A stretch of 64,000 nt of DNA from Labilithrix sp. Lineage in GTDB: Bacteria > Myxococcota > Polyangia > Polyangiales > Polyangiaceae. A model generated the notes under the pieces. The model made no database searches. It saw only the letters and a program-made list of their open reading frames with translations, and was not told the origin of the DNA. The stretch spans positions 11,031 through 75,030 of the forward strand of contig JAQBQL010000106.1 in NCBI GenBank assembly GCA_028287035.1. The letters run 5' to 3'. A program made the translations under genes and the position numbers. Of this stretch, positions 7,962 through 15,968 are shown one piece after another (the first letter of the stretch is position 1; each line of letters begins with the position of its first letter).

Positions 7962-10583
7962 TCACACCTCGGCCCCGGATCCGCCGGCATCCATCTCACC
8001 CGGCGCGCGAGCCGGCAGCGCGCCGCGCAGGATGCGGAGCGCGATGCGCTTCTTGCCGGCCGGATCGGGCGGTGACGCGTCGTTCGCCGCCACGTTCCCG
8101 CTCGCCGCCCGGAGCTGCGGAGGCATCTCGGCGGACGCCGCCGGTCCGACGCACGCCGGGCAGCCCACCTCGCAGGGACAGGTCTCGACGAGACGGAGCG
8201 CCTCGCCGAGGAGCTTCGCGCGCTGCTCGAAGATGCGCTCGGCGAGGCCGATGCCCCCGGGCGTGTGCTCGTAGAGGAAGAGCGTCGGCGCGTAGCCGGG
8301 CTTCGGCCCGCCGCGCACCTTCCGCGGCACCGGCGCGTCGTCGTCACCGGGGCCCTGCGGCGCCGTCTCGTCCAGATCGGTGTCGCCGAGCGTGCACCCG
8401 AGGTCGCGGGGATCGCACATGAGCGCGAGCGTCGCGACGGTCTCGAGCGCGATGCCCGCCCCGCGCAGCCCGTCGATCGCCGCCGCGCGTCCGTGGGGCA
8501 TCTGCTGGCAGACGCTCTCCGGCACGGTGAGCCAGAAGGCGGTCGTGTGCATCTGCATCTCGGGGAGGCGCACGTCGCCGTAGCCCGCGTTCTCGTGCGT
8601 GTAGAACTTGATCTTCTTGTAGCCGACCACCTTCTCGACGACCGACACCTCGCCCCAGCCGGTCGGCCAGGAGCCGGGCTCGGCGGTGCTGCTCGCCGGC
8701 GCCGTTTCGTCGAGCACCCCGTCTGCGTCGGCGAGCACGGCCGCGGCGCCGCTCGACGGACCGACCGCGAACTCCTCGAGGACGCTGACCGTCGTGTAGG
8801 TCATCGCGTCCGTCCAGTAGTCGGGCTTCACCTTGCGGACGAAGGCCTTGTGGTTCTCGTAGTCGAACTTCTCGACCTGCCAGCACTCGCCGTCGTGCTG
8901 GTAGATGGCCTGCTCGTGCACCATCGTGTGCGCGCCGCGCCAGTCGATCTCGGCGATGGTCTTGTCGTGCTCGTTGTCGATGATGACGACGTTGTCCCAG
9001 CCGATCGATCGGAGCGAGACGTTGTTCGCGGGGTACGCGTCGGCCGCCCAGTGGAACGTGCCCTGCGTCTCGTGGAGGACCTTGTGCTGGACGAGGAACT
9101 CGAGCGCCGCCGCCGTGTCCTCGCCGCTCAGCGTGCCGTACGGCTCGCCGCGCCGGAAGGGCAGCTCGAACGCTCCGCACTTCAGGTGCTGGATGAGGAT
9201 CTCCGGGTTGTCGGCGTCGATCCGCGCCTCCTCGACGGGCGCCCCGAGCAGGTACTCGGGCGCGCGGGCGAGGAACTGATCGAGCGGCGCGCTCGAGGTG
9301 ACGAGCACGCAGATGCTGCGGTCGCCGCGGCGACCCGCGCGGCCGAACCGCTGCCAAGTGGCCGCGACCGAGCCCGGATATCCGGCGCAGACCACCGCGT
9401 CGAGGCCGCCGATGTCGATGCCGAGCTCGAGGGCGTTCGTCGCGACGACGCAGAGCACCTCGCCGGCCCGCAGCTTCCGCTCGATCTCGCGCCGCTGCTC
9501 GGGGAGGTAGCCGCCGCGGTAGCCCATGATGCGCGAGGCATCGATCTCGGGCTGCACCTTGTCGCGCAGGTAGCGGAGCATCACCTCGACGTTGTTGCGC
9601 GACTGGCCGAACACGATGGTCGGCACGTGCGCGCGCACCAGCGTGTTCGCGAGCATCACCGCTTGCTTCACGTAGCTCGCGCGGATGCCGAGCTCCTCGT
9701 TGACGACCGGCGGGTTGAACATGAAGACGCGCCGCTCGCCCTGGGGGGCTCCGTTCTCGGTGATCGCGACGAGCTCGCGCTCGCGGCCCGGGGCGGCGGC
9801 GTCGGGCAGCGCGAGGCCGAACATGCGCGCCGCGTGCTCGGCCGGGTTGCCGATGGTGGCGGTGGCGCCGATGAGCGTCGGCGTCGAGCCGTGGAACTTC
9901 GCCACCCGCATGAGCCGGCGAATGACGTTGGCGACGTGCGAGCCGAAGACGCCCTTGTACGTGTGCAGCTCGTCGACGACGACGTAGCGGAGGTTCTGGA
10001 AGGTGCGCGCCCACGCGGTGTGGTGCGGGAGGATGCCGGCGTGCAGCATGTCCGGGTTCGTGAGCACGATCCCGGTACGCTCGCGGGCCGCGCGGCGCGC
10101 GTCGCCGGGGGTGTCACCGTCGTAGACGACCGCGCCCGACTCGAGGCCGCTCGCGCGCATCAGCTCGCGGAGGCTGTTCTCCTGGTCACGGGCGAGCGCC
10201 TTCGTCGGATAGAGGTAGAGCGCGCGCGCGTCGCGGTCCTCGAGCATCGTCGAGAGGACCGGGAGGTGGAAGCAGTAGCTCTTGCCGCTGGCGGTGGGCG
10301 TGGCGACGACGAGCGCCTTCGTCGCCGGGTCACGCGCGGCGACGAACGCACGCGCCTGGTGATCGTAGAGCTCGGTCACCCCGCGGCCACGCAGCGCGAA
10401 GGCGATGGGCGTCGGGAGGCCGGGCGGGAAGGGGGCCATCGTCGCCGCGCGAGGCGGAAGCGTCTCGTCGGCGGTGAGACAGGGCTTCACCATCCGGCTC
10501 GCGAGCCACTCCTCGACCACGGCGTCGACGCCGCGCGCGGCCTTCCAGGGGATGCGGCTGTTCGTGCGGGGCGACTTCTCCAT
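7962..10583 (-). CDS. DEAD/DEAH-box helicase with DUF1998 domain (MrfA/YprA family)
   Basis: The product has about 873 residues. The N-terminal helicase core has a Walker A variant (ATPTASGKS), a DELH box, 'GATATIGNP' motif III, and C-lobe motifs 'NALELGIDIGGLD' and 'QRFGRAGRRGD'. The C terminus carries the DUF1998 zinc-type module with a Cys cluster (CPCEVGCPACVGP). This is the architecture of MrfA/YprA, an ATP-dependent 3'-5' DNA helicase that in Bacillus acts in repair of mitomycin-type lesions with the exonuclease MrfB. No mrfB-like gene is adjacent. The frame stays open upstream, but that part is antisense to lspA, so the ATG at 10583 is chosen. The gene is divergent from lspA. Confidence 0.88.
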   Translation of the reverse strand: MEKSPRTNSRIPWKAARGVDAVVEEWLASRMVKPCLTADETLPPRAATMAPFPPGLPTPIAFALRGRGVTELYDHQARAFVAARDPATKALVVATPTASGKSYCFHLPVLSTMLEDRDARALYLYPTKALARDQENSLRELMRASGLESGAVVYDGDTPGDARRAARERTGIVLTNPDMLHAGILPHHTAWARTFQNLRYVVVDELHTYKGVFGSHVANVIRRLMRVAKFHGSTPTLIGATATIGNPAEHAARMFGLALPDAAAPGRERELVAITENGAPQGERRVFMFNPPVVNEELGIRASYVKQAVMLANTLVRAHVPTIVFGQSRNNVEVMLRYLRDKVQPEIDASRIMGYRGGYLPEQRREIERKLRAGEVLCVVATNALELGIDIGGLDAVVCAGYPGSVAATWQRFGRAGRRGDRSICVLVTSSAPLDQFLARAPEYLLGAPVEEARIDADNPEILIQHLKCGAFELPFRRGEPYGTLSGEDTAAALEFLVQHKVLHETQGTFHWAADAYPANNVSLRSIGWDNVVIIDNEHDKTIAEIDWRGAHTMVHEQAIYQHDGECWQVEKFDYENHKAFVRKVKPDYWTDAMTYTTVSVLEEFAVGPSSGAAAVLADADGVLDETAPASSTAEPGSWPTGWGEVSVVEKVVGYKKIKFYTHENAGYGDVRLPEMQMHTTAFWLTVPESVCQQMPHGRAAAIDGLRGAGIALETVATLALMCDPRDLGCTLGDTDLDETAPQGPGDDDAPVPRKVRGGPKPGYAPTLFLYEHTPGGIGLAERIFEQRAKLLGEALRLVETCPCEVGCPACVGPAASAEMPPQLRAASGNVAANDASPPDPAGKKRIALRILRGALPARAPGEMDAGGSGAEV

Positions 10584-10587
10584 GACA

Positions 10588-10722
10588 GCTGAACATCCAA
10601 GCAGCCTTCCGCGCCGGGCGCAAACCGCACGCGGGACAGAAATCATCCCGCGCGTGCGTGACACGCGTGGGCTCTTTGAGTAGCGTTCGCGGTCCGCGCG
10701 AGCCCGTGCTCGCTGAACATCC
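10588..10722. repeat. 11-bp direct repeat GCTGAACATCC in the helicase/lspA intergenic region
   Basis: The same 11-mer occurs at 10588-10598, next to the helicase start, and at 10712-10722, upstream of lspA. A 7-bp perfect inverted repeat (CGCGGGA ... TCCCGCG, 10630-10636 and 10646-10652) lies between the two copies. It could be a regulator site shared by the divergent promoters, or chance. Confidence 0.3.
10658..10686 (+). promoter_or_regulatory. Candidate sigma-70-type promoter for lspA
   Basis: The -35 hexamer GTGACA (10658-10663, 5 of 6 to consensus) is followed by a 17-base spacer and TAGCGT (10681-10686, 3 of 6) as -10. It would give a leader of about 80 nt before the lspA ATG at 10773. 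The -10 match is weak. Confidence 0.35.
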
Positions 10723-10772
10723 GTCAACCCTCGACCCATCCCCGCCGTCCCCGCCCGTCGCGGCCTCCCGAA

Positions 10773-11675
10773 ATGAGCGAACCGACTCCCTCCGAAGCCA
10801 ACGCAGGCGCCGCCGAGCCCGGAGATCCGACCGGCGCGCCGGTGCCCAGGGAGCCGACCGCTCCCGAGGTCGAGAAGGGCGAGGGTTACACGGAGCCGCC
10901 CGCCGCCGACGCGCCCCGGCCCGCGCCCGAGGAGCCGCCGATCGCCCCCGGTGTGCCGCGCCTCCCGCGTCCCGAGGGGACCTCCGCGACGATCCCCGAC
11001 ACGATCCTCCTGCCGCGTCCTTCGCCGTCGTTCCTCGCGGTGGTGTCGGTCGTCACGCTCGCGTCGGACATCGTGACGAAGCTCTGGGCCGAGAAGCGGC
11101 TCGAGGGCTACCCGGGGTACGTCAGCGTCCTCGACAACCACCTGATGTTCAACCTCGCGCGGAACCGCGGCGGGGCCTGGGGGCTCCTCCAGAACCAGAG
11201 CGAGAACGTCCGGCGGCCCTTCTTCCTGCTCGTGTCGGTCGCCGCCATCGCGTTCATCGTCACGCTGTACCGCCGGCTCCAGCCGCGGCAGCACGCGCTC
11301 AAGTGGGGCCTGCCCCTCGTGCTCGGCGGCGCGCTCGGCAACGTGTTCGACCGCATCCGCTACGGCTTCGTCATCGACTTCATCGACTACCGGTCCGACT
11401 GGATCCACGCGATGAACGAGCTGATCCAGCGCAAGTACCCGGGCCACATCGTCACCGACCACTGGCCGACGTTCAACGTCGCGGACGTGGCGATCTGCGT
11501 GGGCGTCGGCCTCATGGCCATCGACATGCTGACCTCGCGCCGCGGCCCGAAGAAGGTCCACGCGGCCGACGTGCCGGTCGAGCCCGAGGTCGTGGCTCCG
11601 TCGCCCGCCGCGCAGCAAGCGGCGCAAGCGGCGGAAGCGCACGACGCCGCCGAGCCCGAGAAGACCGCGACCTGA
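10773..11675 (+). CDS. lspA: Signal peptidase II (lipoprotein signal peptidase) with long N-terminal extension
   Basis: LspA is the inner-membrane aspartyl protease that removes the signal peptide from prolipoproteins after lipidation. The C-terminal 215 residues hold the family pattern: four hydrophobic helices, 'NLARNRGGAWG', and the two catalytic-Asp motifs GNVFDR (D193) and FNVADV (D238). The family is usually about 160 residues; this one has 300. The first 85 residues form a Pro/Ala/Glu-rich, probably disordered cytoplasmic extension, and the tail is Ala-rich and charged. A start deeper inside (for example near residue 85) cannot be excluded, but the ATG frame has strong coding composition throughout. 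The many lipoproteins in this window are its expected substrates. Confidence 0.93.
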   Translation: MSEPTPSEANAGAAEPGDPTGAPVPREPTAPEVEKGEGYTEPPAADAPRPAPEEPPIAPGVPRLPRPEGTSATIPDTILLPRPSPSFLAVVSVVTLASDIVTKLWAEKRLEGYPGYVSVLDNHLMFNLARNRGGAWGLLQNQSENVRRPFFLLVSVAAIAFIVTLYRRLQPRQHALKWGLPLVLGGALGNVFDRIRYGFVIDFIDYRSDWIHAMNELIQRKYPGHIVTDHWPTFNVADVAICVGVGLMAIDMLTSRRGPKKVHAADVPVEPEVVAPSPAAQQAAQAAEAHDAAEPEKTAT

Positions 11676-11723
11676 CGAGCTGACGACCTGACGACCTGCC
11701 CGAGGCCGTCGGGCAGCTCGTCA
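11673..11723. terminator. Inverted repeat spanning both stop codons of convergent lspA and gmk
   Basis: TGACGAGCTG (11673-11682) is the exact inverse of CAGCTCGTCA (11714-11723); these arms include the lspA TGA and the gmk stop. A second hairpin, CTGCCCGA / TCGGGCAG (11696-11703 and 11709-11716), shares bases with it, so the two are alternative folds. There is no U-run, so a bidirectional Rho-independent-like or RNA-end-protecting role is only inferred. Confidence 0.45.
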
Positions 11724-12362
11724 GAGCTTGCCGGCCCGCAGCAGGCGCTCGGCGAGGTAGGCGCGGCGAAGGCGCCGCGAGCGCTCGGCGAGCACGATGC
11801 CCTCGAGGTGCTTGAAGGCGCTCTCGACGTCGTCGTTGACGACCAGGTAGTCGAAGAATCCGTAGTGCTCGATCTCGACCTTCGCCGCCTCGAAGCGGCG
11901 CTTCACGACCTCGTCGGTGTCGCTGGCGCGCCCGCGGAGGCGGCGTTCGAGCTCGATCATCGAGGGCGGCAGGATGAACACCGCGGTCGCGTCCGGCTGC
12001 TTGGCGCGGATCTGACGGGCGCCCTGGTAGTCGATGTCGAAGATCATGCCCGCGCAGCCCGGCTCCGACCGCGCGCGCTCGATCTCGGCGTGGGACGTGC
12101 CGTAGCAGTTGCCGTGCACCTCCGCCCACTCGAGGAAGGCCTCGCGCTCGACGAGCTCGTCGAAGTCCTTGCGGTCGACGAAGTGGTAGTCGCGCCCGTC
12201 GTCCTCGTTCGTGCGCGGCGTCCGCGTCGTGTGCGAGACGCTGAAGCGCATGGCCGGGAAGCGCTCCTGCAGCTTGCGGGTCAGCGTCGTCTTCCCCGCG
12301 CCGCTCGGCGAAGAAAGGATGAGGAGCAGGAACGGATCGACCATCGGCTTGGCCGGCATCAT
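11721..12362 (-). CDS. gmk: Guanylate kinase
   Basis: It phosphorylates GMP to GDP with ATP in purine nucleotide synthesis, downstream of GMP synthase (guaA at 49252). The 213-residue length fits the family. Near the N terminus is the P-loop SSPSGAGKTT, followed by the GMP-binding signature 'SVSHTTRTPR' with 'GRDYHFV', then 'FLEWAEVHGNCYGTS' and 'IDYQGARQI', all classic. The start may be the ATG at 12362 or the in-frame ATG at 12344 that gives a more usual N terminus. It lies 7 bases after the yicC stop, the well-known yicC-gmk arrangement. Confidence 0.95.
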   Translation of the reverse strand: MMPAKPMVDPFLLLILSSPSGAGKTTLTRKLQERFPAMRFSVSHTTRTPRTNEDDGRDYHFVDRKDFDELVEREAFLEWAEVHGNCYGTSHAEIERARSEPGCAGMIFDIDYQGARQIRAKQPDATAVFILPPSMIELERRLRGRASDTDEVVKRRFEAAKVEIEHYGFFDYLVVNDDVESAFKHLEGIVLAERSRRLRRAYLAERLLRAGKL

Positions 12363-12369
12363 ACCCCAG

Positions 12370-13245
12370 CTACTCGATGTTCTGAACCTGCTCTCGCATC
12401 CGTTCGATCTCCGCCTTCAGCTCGACGACCGCGTGCGCGATGGGCACGTCCTGGCTCTTGGCGCCGACGGTGTTGACCTCGCGCACCATCTCCTGGAGGA
12501 GGAAGTCGAGCCGGCGCCCGACGCCCTCGGAGCCGGCGAGGACCGTCTCGAAGTGCGCCACGTGGCTCGCGAGGCGCGTGAGCTCCTCGCAGATGTCCAC
12601 GCGGTCGGCGAAGAGCGCGAGCTCCTGCTCGAGCCGGCCCTGGTCGACCTCGACGTCGGAGCCGGCGCGGAGGCGCTCGGCGCGCTCCTTCAGCTTCTTC
12701 CGGTAGGTCTCGACCACGTGCGGCGCGCGCTCCTGCACGAGCGCCGCGAGCGCCCGGACCGACGCGAGTCGCCGGCTGATGTCCTGGGCTAGCGCGGCTC
12801 CCTCGCGAGCGCGCATCTCGTCGAGCGCCACGAGCGCGCTCGCGAACGCCGTGGTCGCGGCGGCGCGCAGGCCGTCGCCGAGCACGTCCACCGTCGGCAC
12901 GAAGAGGTCGGGGACCGCCGCCAGCAACGAGAGGGGCACCTCGGTGCCGGGCGCGAGCTCGTCGCGGAGCTCGACGAGCGCGGTGAACACGCTCCTCGCC
13001 CGTTCCATCTGGAGCGACAGCGCGAAGGGGGCCGGGCCGTCGAGACGGACCGTCACCTCGAACCGGCCGCGCGAGAGCCTCTCGCGCGCGAGCGTCTCGA
13101 TCGTTCCCGCGAGGTCCGGCAGCTGGGCCGGGACGCGAACGCGGATGTCGAGGTAGCGATGGTTCACCGCCCGGATCTCGACCCCGAGCTTTCCAGCGCC
13201 GCCGACCGCGGCCTCACCGAACCCGAAGCCGGTCATGCTGCGCAT
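12370..13245 (-). CDS. YicC family endoribonuclease-like protein
   Basis: The product has about 291 residues. The opening MRSMTGFGFGEA and 'VEIRAVNHRYLDIRVR' are the signature of the YicC family, and 'LDFLLQEMVREVNTVGAKSQD' near the C terminus is its second hallmark. E. coli YicC is reported as an endoribonuclease. The frame extends upstream to 13284, but the family consensus begins at MRSMTG, so I use the ATG at 13245. It sits between DUF507 (25-base gap) and gmk (7-base gap) in one operon. Confidence 0.9.
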   Translation of the reverse strand: MRSMTGFGFGEAAVGGAGKLGVEIRAVNHRYLDIRVRVPAQLPDLAGTIETLARERLSRGRFEVTVRLDGPAPFALSLQMERARSVFTALVELRDELAPGTEVPLSLLAAVPDLFVPTVDVLGDGLRAAATTAFASALVALDEMRAREGAALAQDISRRLASVRALAALVQERAPHVVETYRKKLKERAERLRAGSDVEVDQGRLEQELALFADRVDICEELTRLASHVAHFETVLAGSEGVGRRLDFLLQEMVREVNTVGAKSQDVPIAHAVVELKAEIERMREQVQNIE

Positions 13246-13270
13246 GCGGGTACCGGCGGACGCGGCCTCG

Positions 13271-13792
13271 TCAGCCGAGACCACGCCTCCGCTTCACGCC
13301 CTCGAGGGCGCGGGCATATTCGATGTCCCACTGGCTCGTGCCCTCGCGCACGTGCTTGATCTGCGCGCGCACCTCGGTGTCCACGTCGTTGTCGACGGAC
13401 ATGTTCTTCTTGAAGATCGGTGCCATGCGCCGGCGGAGCGCCACGTCCTCGGCGTAGACCTCCTCGACGTGCGAGGAGTGCATCAGCATCTCGACCACCT
13501 GGTCGAGGAGGTAGTCCAGCGTCTCGTCGCCCACCTTGATGCCGTGCTTCTGGGCGACCTGCTCGCGGAGGCGCCCGAACTCGCCGGTGCTGCGGCCGGT
13601 GCGGGTGAGGAGCTCGCGCGTCTTGTCGTCGACCACGCGCTCCGTCTCGAGGTAGCTGCGGAGCACCGACTCGACGTCGGCGATCACTTCCTTCTGCGCC
13701 CCCGCGTCCTCGAGATCGATGTCCTTCGACGAAAGGAGGGCGCGGACCACCTCCTGCGCAATCGACGGGACCTTGGCGTTGTAGAGGCGCAT
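13271..13792 (-). CDS. DUF507 family protein
   Basis: The product has 173 residues and is highly charged and helical, beginning MRLYNAKVPSIAQEVVRALL. The repeated-half layout, with 'IDLEDAGAQKEVIADVESVLRSYL' and later 'VEEVYAEDVALRRRMAPIFKK', matches DUF507, a small conserved family of unknown function known to me mainly from deltaproteobacteria-type and Aquificae genomes. It is soluble, without signal peptide or membrane segment. It is the first gene of the DUF507-yicC-gmk operon, which suggests an RNA or nucleotide-linked housekeeping role, but that is inference from context. Confidence 0.85.
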   Translation of the reverse strand: MRLYNAKVPSIAQEVVRALLSSKDIDLEDAGAQKEVIADVESVLRSYLETERVVDDKTRELLTRTGRSTGEFGRLREQVAQKHGIKVGDETLDYLLDQVVEMLMHSSHVEEVYAEDVALRRRMAPIFKKNMSVDNDVDTEVRAQIKHVREGTSQWDIEYARALEGVKRRRGLG

Positions 13793-13878
13793 GCTCGGGA
13801 AGGGGACGGTAACGAAAAAGCCCGGCGCGCGCCGCCAAAAACGGCGCGATTTGCGGCTGGGATTCGCCTACTCTCGCC

Positions 13879-14703
13879 ATGATGGGGAGAACGCTCGGCT
13901 CCGACTTCGACGACGACGACCTGCCGGGAGGGTCGCTCGATCTCGAGAAGGGCAGCATCGCGAGCACCCATGGTGCGGCGGGGGCCAGCAGCTACGACGG
14001 TGGCGGCGTCGACTTCGACGACCCGTTCGCCGACGACGTGCCGGGGGGCTCTCTCGAGCTCGACCTGCCGTCGAACAGCGCGACGGCCATGCGCTCGAAG
14101 GCGCCGACCGCGCCCGCCCCGCCGCTCCCGCCGGGATCGCCGGTGCCCGATCTCGCTTTCGGTGCGCCGCGTGCGCTGGGTGACGCCCACGCGCCGGCTC
14201 GCCCCGGCGGTCCAGGAACGACCGCGTCCGGCGTCCACCCCCGGCCGCCGTCGGGCCACCCGCAGCAGGAACGCGTCGCCCCGGCGCCGGCCTCGAGCCA
14301 CCCGGGCATGGCGAGCTCGTACAGCTCCCAGCCGGGCGTCGCCCCGTCGCAGCGCTTCTCGCCCGCGCCGCCCTCGTCCTCGTCCATCGCGCTCGGCGCT
14401 CCGGTGCTGTCGAACAGGCCGTCCGCGGCCTCGGTGATCGCGAAGTACCCGCGCGCCCCCGAGAAGGTGTGGCAGACGCCGAAGTACGCCATCCAGGTCC
14501 TCGTGCGGCAATTCGAGCTGCGCACCGATCTCGAGTCGCTGCGCCGCCGGCGCTCGCCCGACGTCCCGCTCTACGAGGGGGCGCTACGCGCGTACGACCA
14601 CAAGACGTTCCGGCTCGGCCTCTCGCTGCTCATCGCCTTTTCGACGGTGGCGCTGCTGTTCTTCTTCTCGCCGGTCATCCTGCGCTTCGTCCGCGCCGAC
14701 TGA
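13879..14703 (+). CDS. Tail-anchored low-complexity protein with DxPGGSLxL repeats
   Basis: The product has 274 residues. Two acidic repeats, DDLPGGSLDLE (residues 13-23) and DDVPGGSLELD (52-62), lie near the N terminus. A long Pro/Ala/Ser/Gly-rich segment runs to about residue 190. A small conserved-looking domain follows ('EKVWQTPKYAIQVLVRQFELRTDLESL'), and one transmembrane helix near residues 245-268 ends the protein, so it should be tail-anchored with the bulk in the cytoplasm. Start: ATGATG at 13879. It is divergent from DUF507, with only 86 bases between. I do not recognise the family; the acidic PGGSL repeat may be a docking motif. Confidence 0.65.
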   Translation: MMGRTLGSDFDDDDLPGGSLDLEKGSIASTHGAAGASSYDGGGVDFDDPFADDVPGGSLELDLPSNSATAMRSKAPTAPAPPLPPGSPVPDLAFGAPRALGDAHAPARPGGPGTTASGVHPRPPSGHPQQERVAPAPASSHPGMASSYSSQPGVAPSQRFSPAPPSSSSIALGAPVLSNRPSAASVIAKYPRAPEKVWQTPKYAIQVLVRQFELRTDLESLRRRRSPDVPLYEGALRAYDHKTFRLGLSLLIAFSTVALLFFFSPVILRFVRAD

Positions 14704-14723
14704 CGCGAGCTCCGGCGCCGCGC

Positions 14724-15905
14724 TCAGCGCTGGGAGCGCGGGCCGCCGGGGCGCTTCCGCTCGGCGCGCTCGCTCGGCGGGGGCGGCTTGATGGTGGGCT
14801 GCCGCACGCTCGGCGCGGGGGGCTCCTCGCGCACGATGCGGGGCGCGGTCACTGCCTTCTTCATCTCGCGCATGCCGAGCTGGAGCCGGCGAATCACGGC
14901 CTTCTTCTGGCGATCTTTGTACTTTGCATGCGACGCCTCGCCGAGCTCGTTGGTCTGCTCGGTCATGCGGTCGATGACCTGGAACTCGCACACCACGAAG
15001 ACCACCGGCCCGAGTGACCACGCGCTCGACGGCGCGCGCTCGAGCAGCTTGCGCGGCAGCCGGACCGGCATGTCGACCACGAAGTGGATGACCCGGTAGT
15101 TGTCGGCCGAGAAGACGTTGTCGCTCGGCGTGTAGTCCTCGTCCGCGCCGGCCTGCATCTCGGCGAGGAACGGCCGCAGGTGCTCGTGCGCCTGGCAGTA
15201 CTGCTTGAACTGGAAGATCGAGTTGATGCTCTGCGAAGGGATGACGTAGTTGAACGGAAAGAGCTTCTTCTGCAGGTACTGGACGATCGGGAAGATGTCC
15301 TCGCGCTCCCGCGTCACGATGCGGAAGCGCAGCTTGTCGAAGATCTGCGCCGAGACCGCCTCGCGCTTCGACAGCAGCTTCGTGTAGAGCGAATCCTTGT
15401 TCTTCCGTCCGCCGACGAACTCGGTGATCGGGAAGCCCTGGGCGAGCATGCTGCCGATCACCCGGTAGACCTTCTCCTCGACGAGGTGGAAGATCTCCTG
15501 GTCGGACATCGGCAGCATGAAGAGCAGCTCGCGTCCGTCCAGGTGGTGGATGATGTGCATGCACTTGAGGATGGTGCACGCGCACGTCTGCCGGTGGCCG
15601 TTGGTGGTCGCCAGCGCGAAGAGCTCCTCGACGCTCGCGTTCTCGACCGGCTTCGGGATCGGGTACTCGAAGTGACGGCGCAGGTAGCTGATCGCCTCCG
15701 ACTTGATGGCGTCGATCCGCGCGCGGTCGGCGCGCTCCTCGGGGCGGAACTCCTGGGCCTGGAGGAAATCGGTGATCTCGTCGGCGTCGGCGAAGTTGAG
15801 CCGGTGCCAGTCGATGACCGAGTCGCCGCGGAGCAGGAGCCGGACGGCCTCGAGGTCGGCGAGGGTGAACTCGTCGAGGGTCTTCAGGCGTTCGCGGGGC
15901 GCCAT
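14724..15905 (-). CDS. Conserved protein with RelA/SpoT-like nucleotidyltransferase core (TIGR04552-like)
   Basis: The product has 393 residues. I recall this as a myxobacterial conserved family (probably TIGR04552) without an assigned role. By eye, residues 164-331 align with the (p)ppGpp synthetase domain. GRKNKDSLYTKLLSK (166-180) matches the substrate-binding 'GRxKxxxSIYRKM' segment. FDKLRFRIVT (189-198) matches 'FDLIAIRxV' with metal-binding Asp at D190. DNYRVIHF (268-275) matches 'NGYQSIH' with the base-stacking Tyr at Y270. CEFQVIDRMTEQTNELGEASHAKYK (split at 306-330) matches 'IEIQIRTxxMHxxAEYGxAAHxxYK' with catalytic Glu at E307. The R167-D190 spacing of 23 equals that in Rel. Two insertions lie between these motifs. 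The N-terminal 160 residues are helical, with CAC and HIIHH motifs that do not look like an HD hydrolase. The tail is basic and Pro-rich. Confidence 0.7.
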   Translation of the reverse strand: MAPRERLKTLDEFTLADLEAVRLLLRGDSVIDWHRLNFADADEITDFLQAQEFRPEERADRARIDAIKSEAISYLRRHFEYPIPKPVENASVEELFALATTNGHRQTCACTILKCMHIIHHLDGRELLFMLPMSDQEIFHLVEEKVYRVIGSMLAQGFPITEFVGGRKNKDSLYTKLLSKREAVSAQIFDKLRFRIVTREREDIFPIVQYLQKKLFPFNYVIPSQSINSIFQFKQYCQAHEHLRPFLAEMQAGADEDYTPSDNVFSADNYRVIHFVVDMPVRLPRKLLERAPSSAWSLGPVVFVVCEFQVIDRMTEQTNELGEASHAKYKDRQKKAVIRRLQLGMREMKKAVTAPRIVREEPPAPSVRQPTIKPPPPSERAERKRPGGPRSQR

Positions 15906-15968
15906 GCTCGGGCGACCATACGCGAAACGGCGGCGCGGGTGGGCCGCTCGTGCGGGCGTCGCGCTGCG

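Noticed and set aside
8265..10592. 775-residue plus-strand frame opposite the helicase
   Set aside because: Composition is Arg/Glu/Val/His repetitive without motifs; the minus strand carries all helicase motifs.
10584..11642. N-terminal extension of the helicase frame
   Set aside because: It is antisense to lspA, and the helicase family does not have this region.
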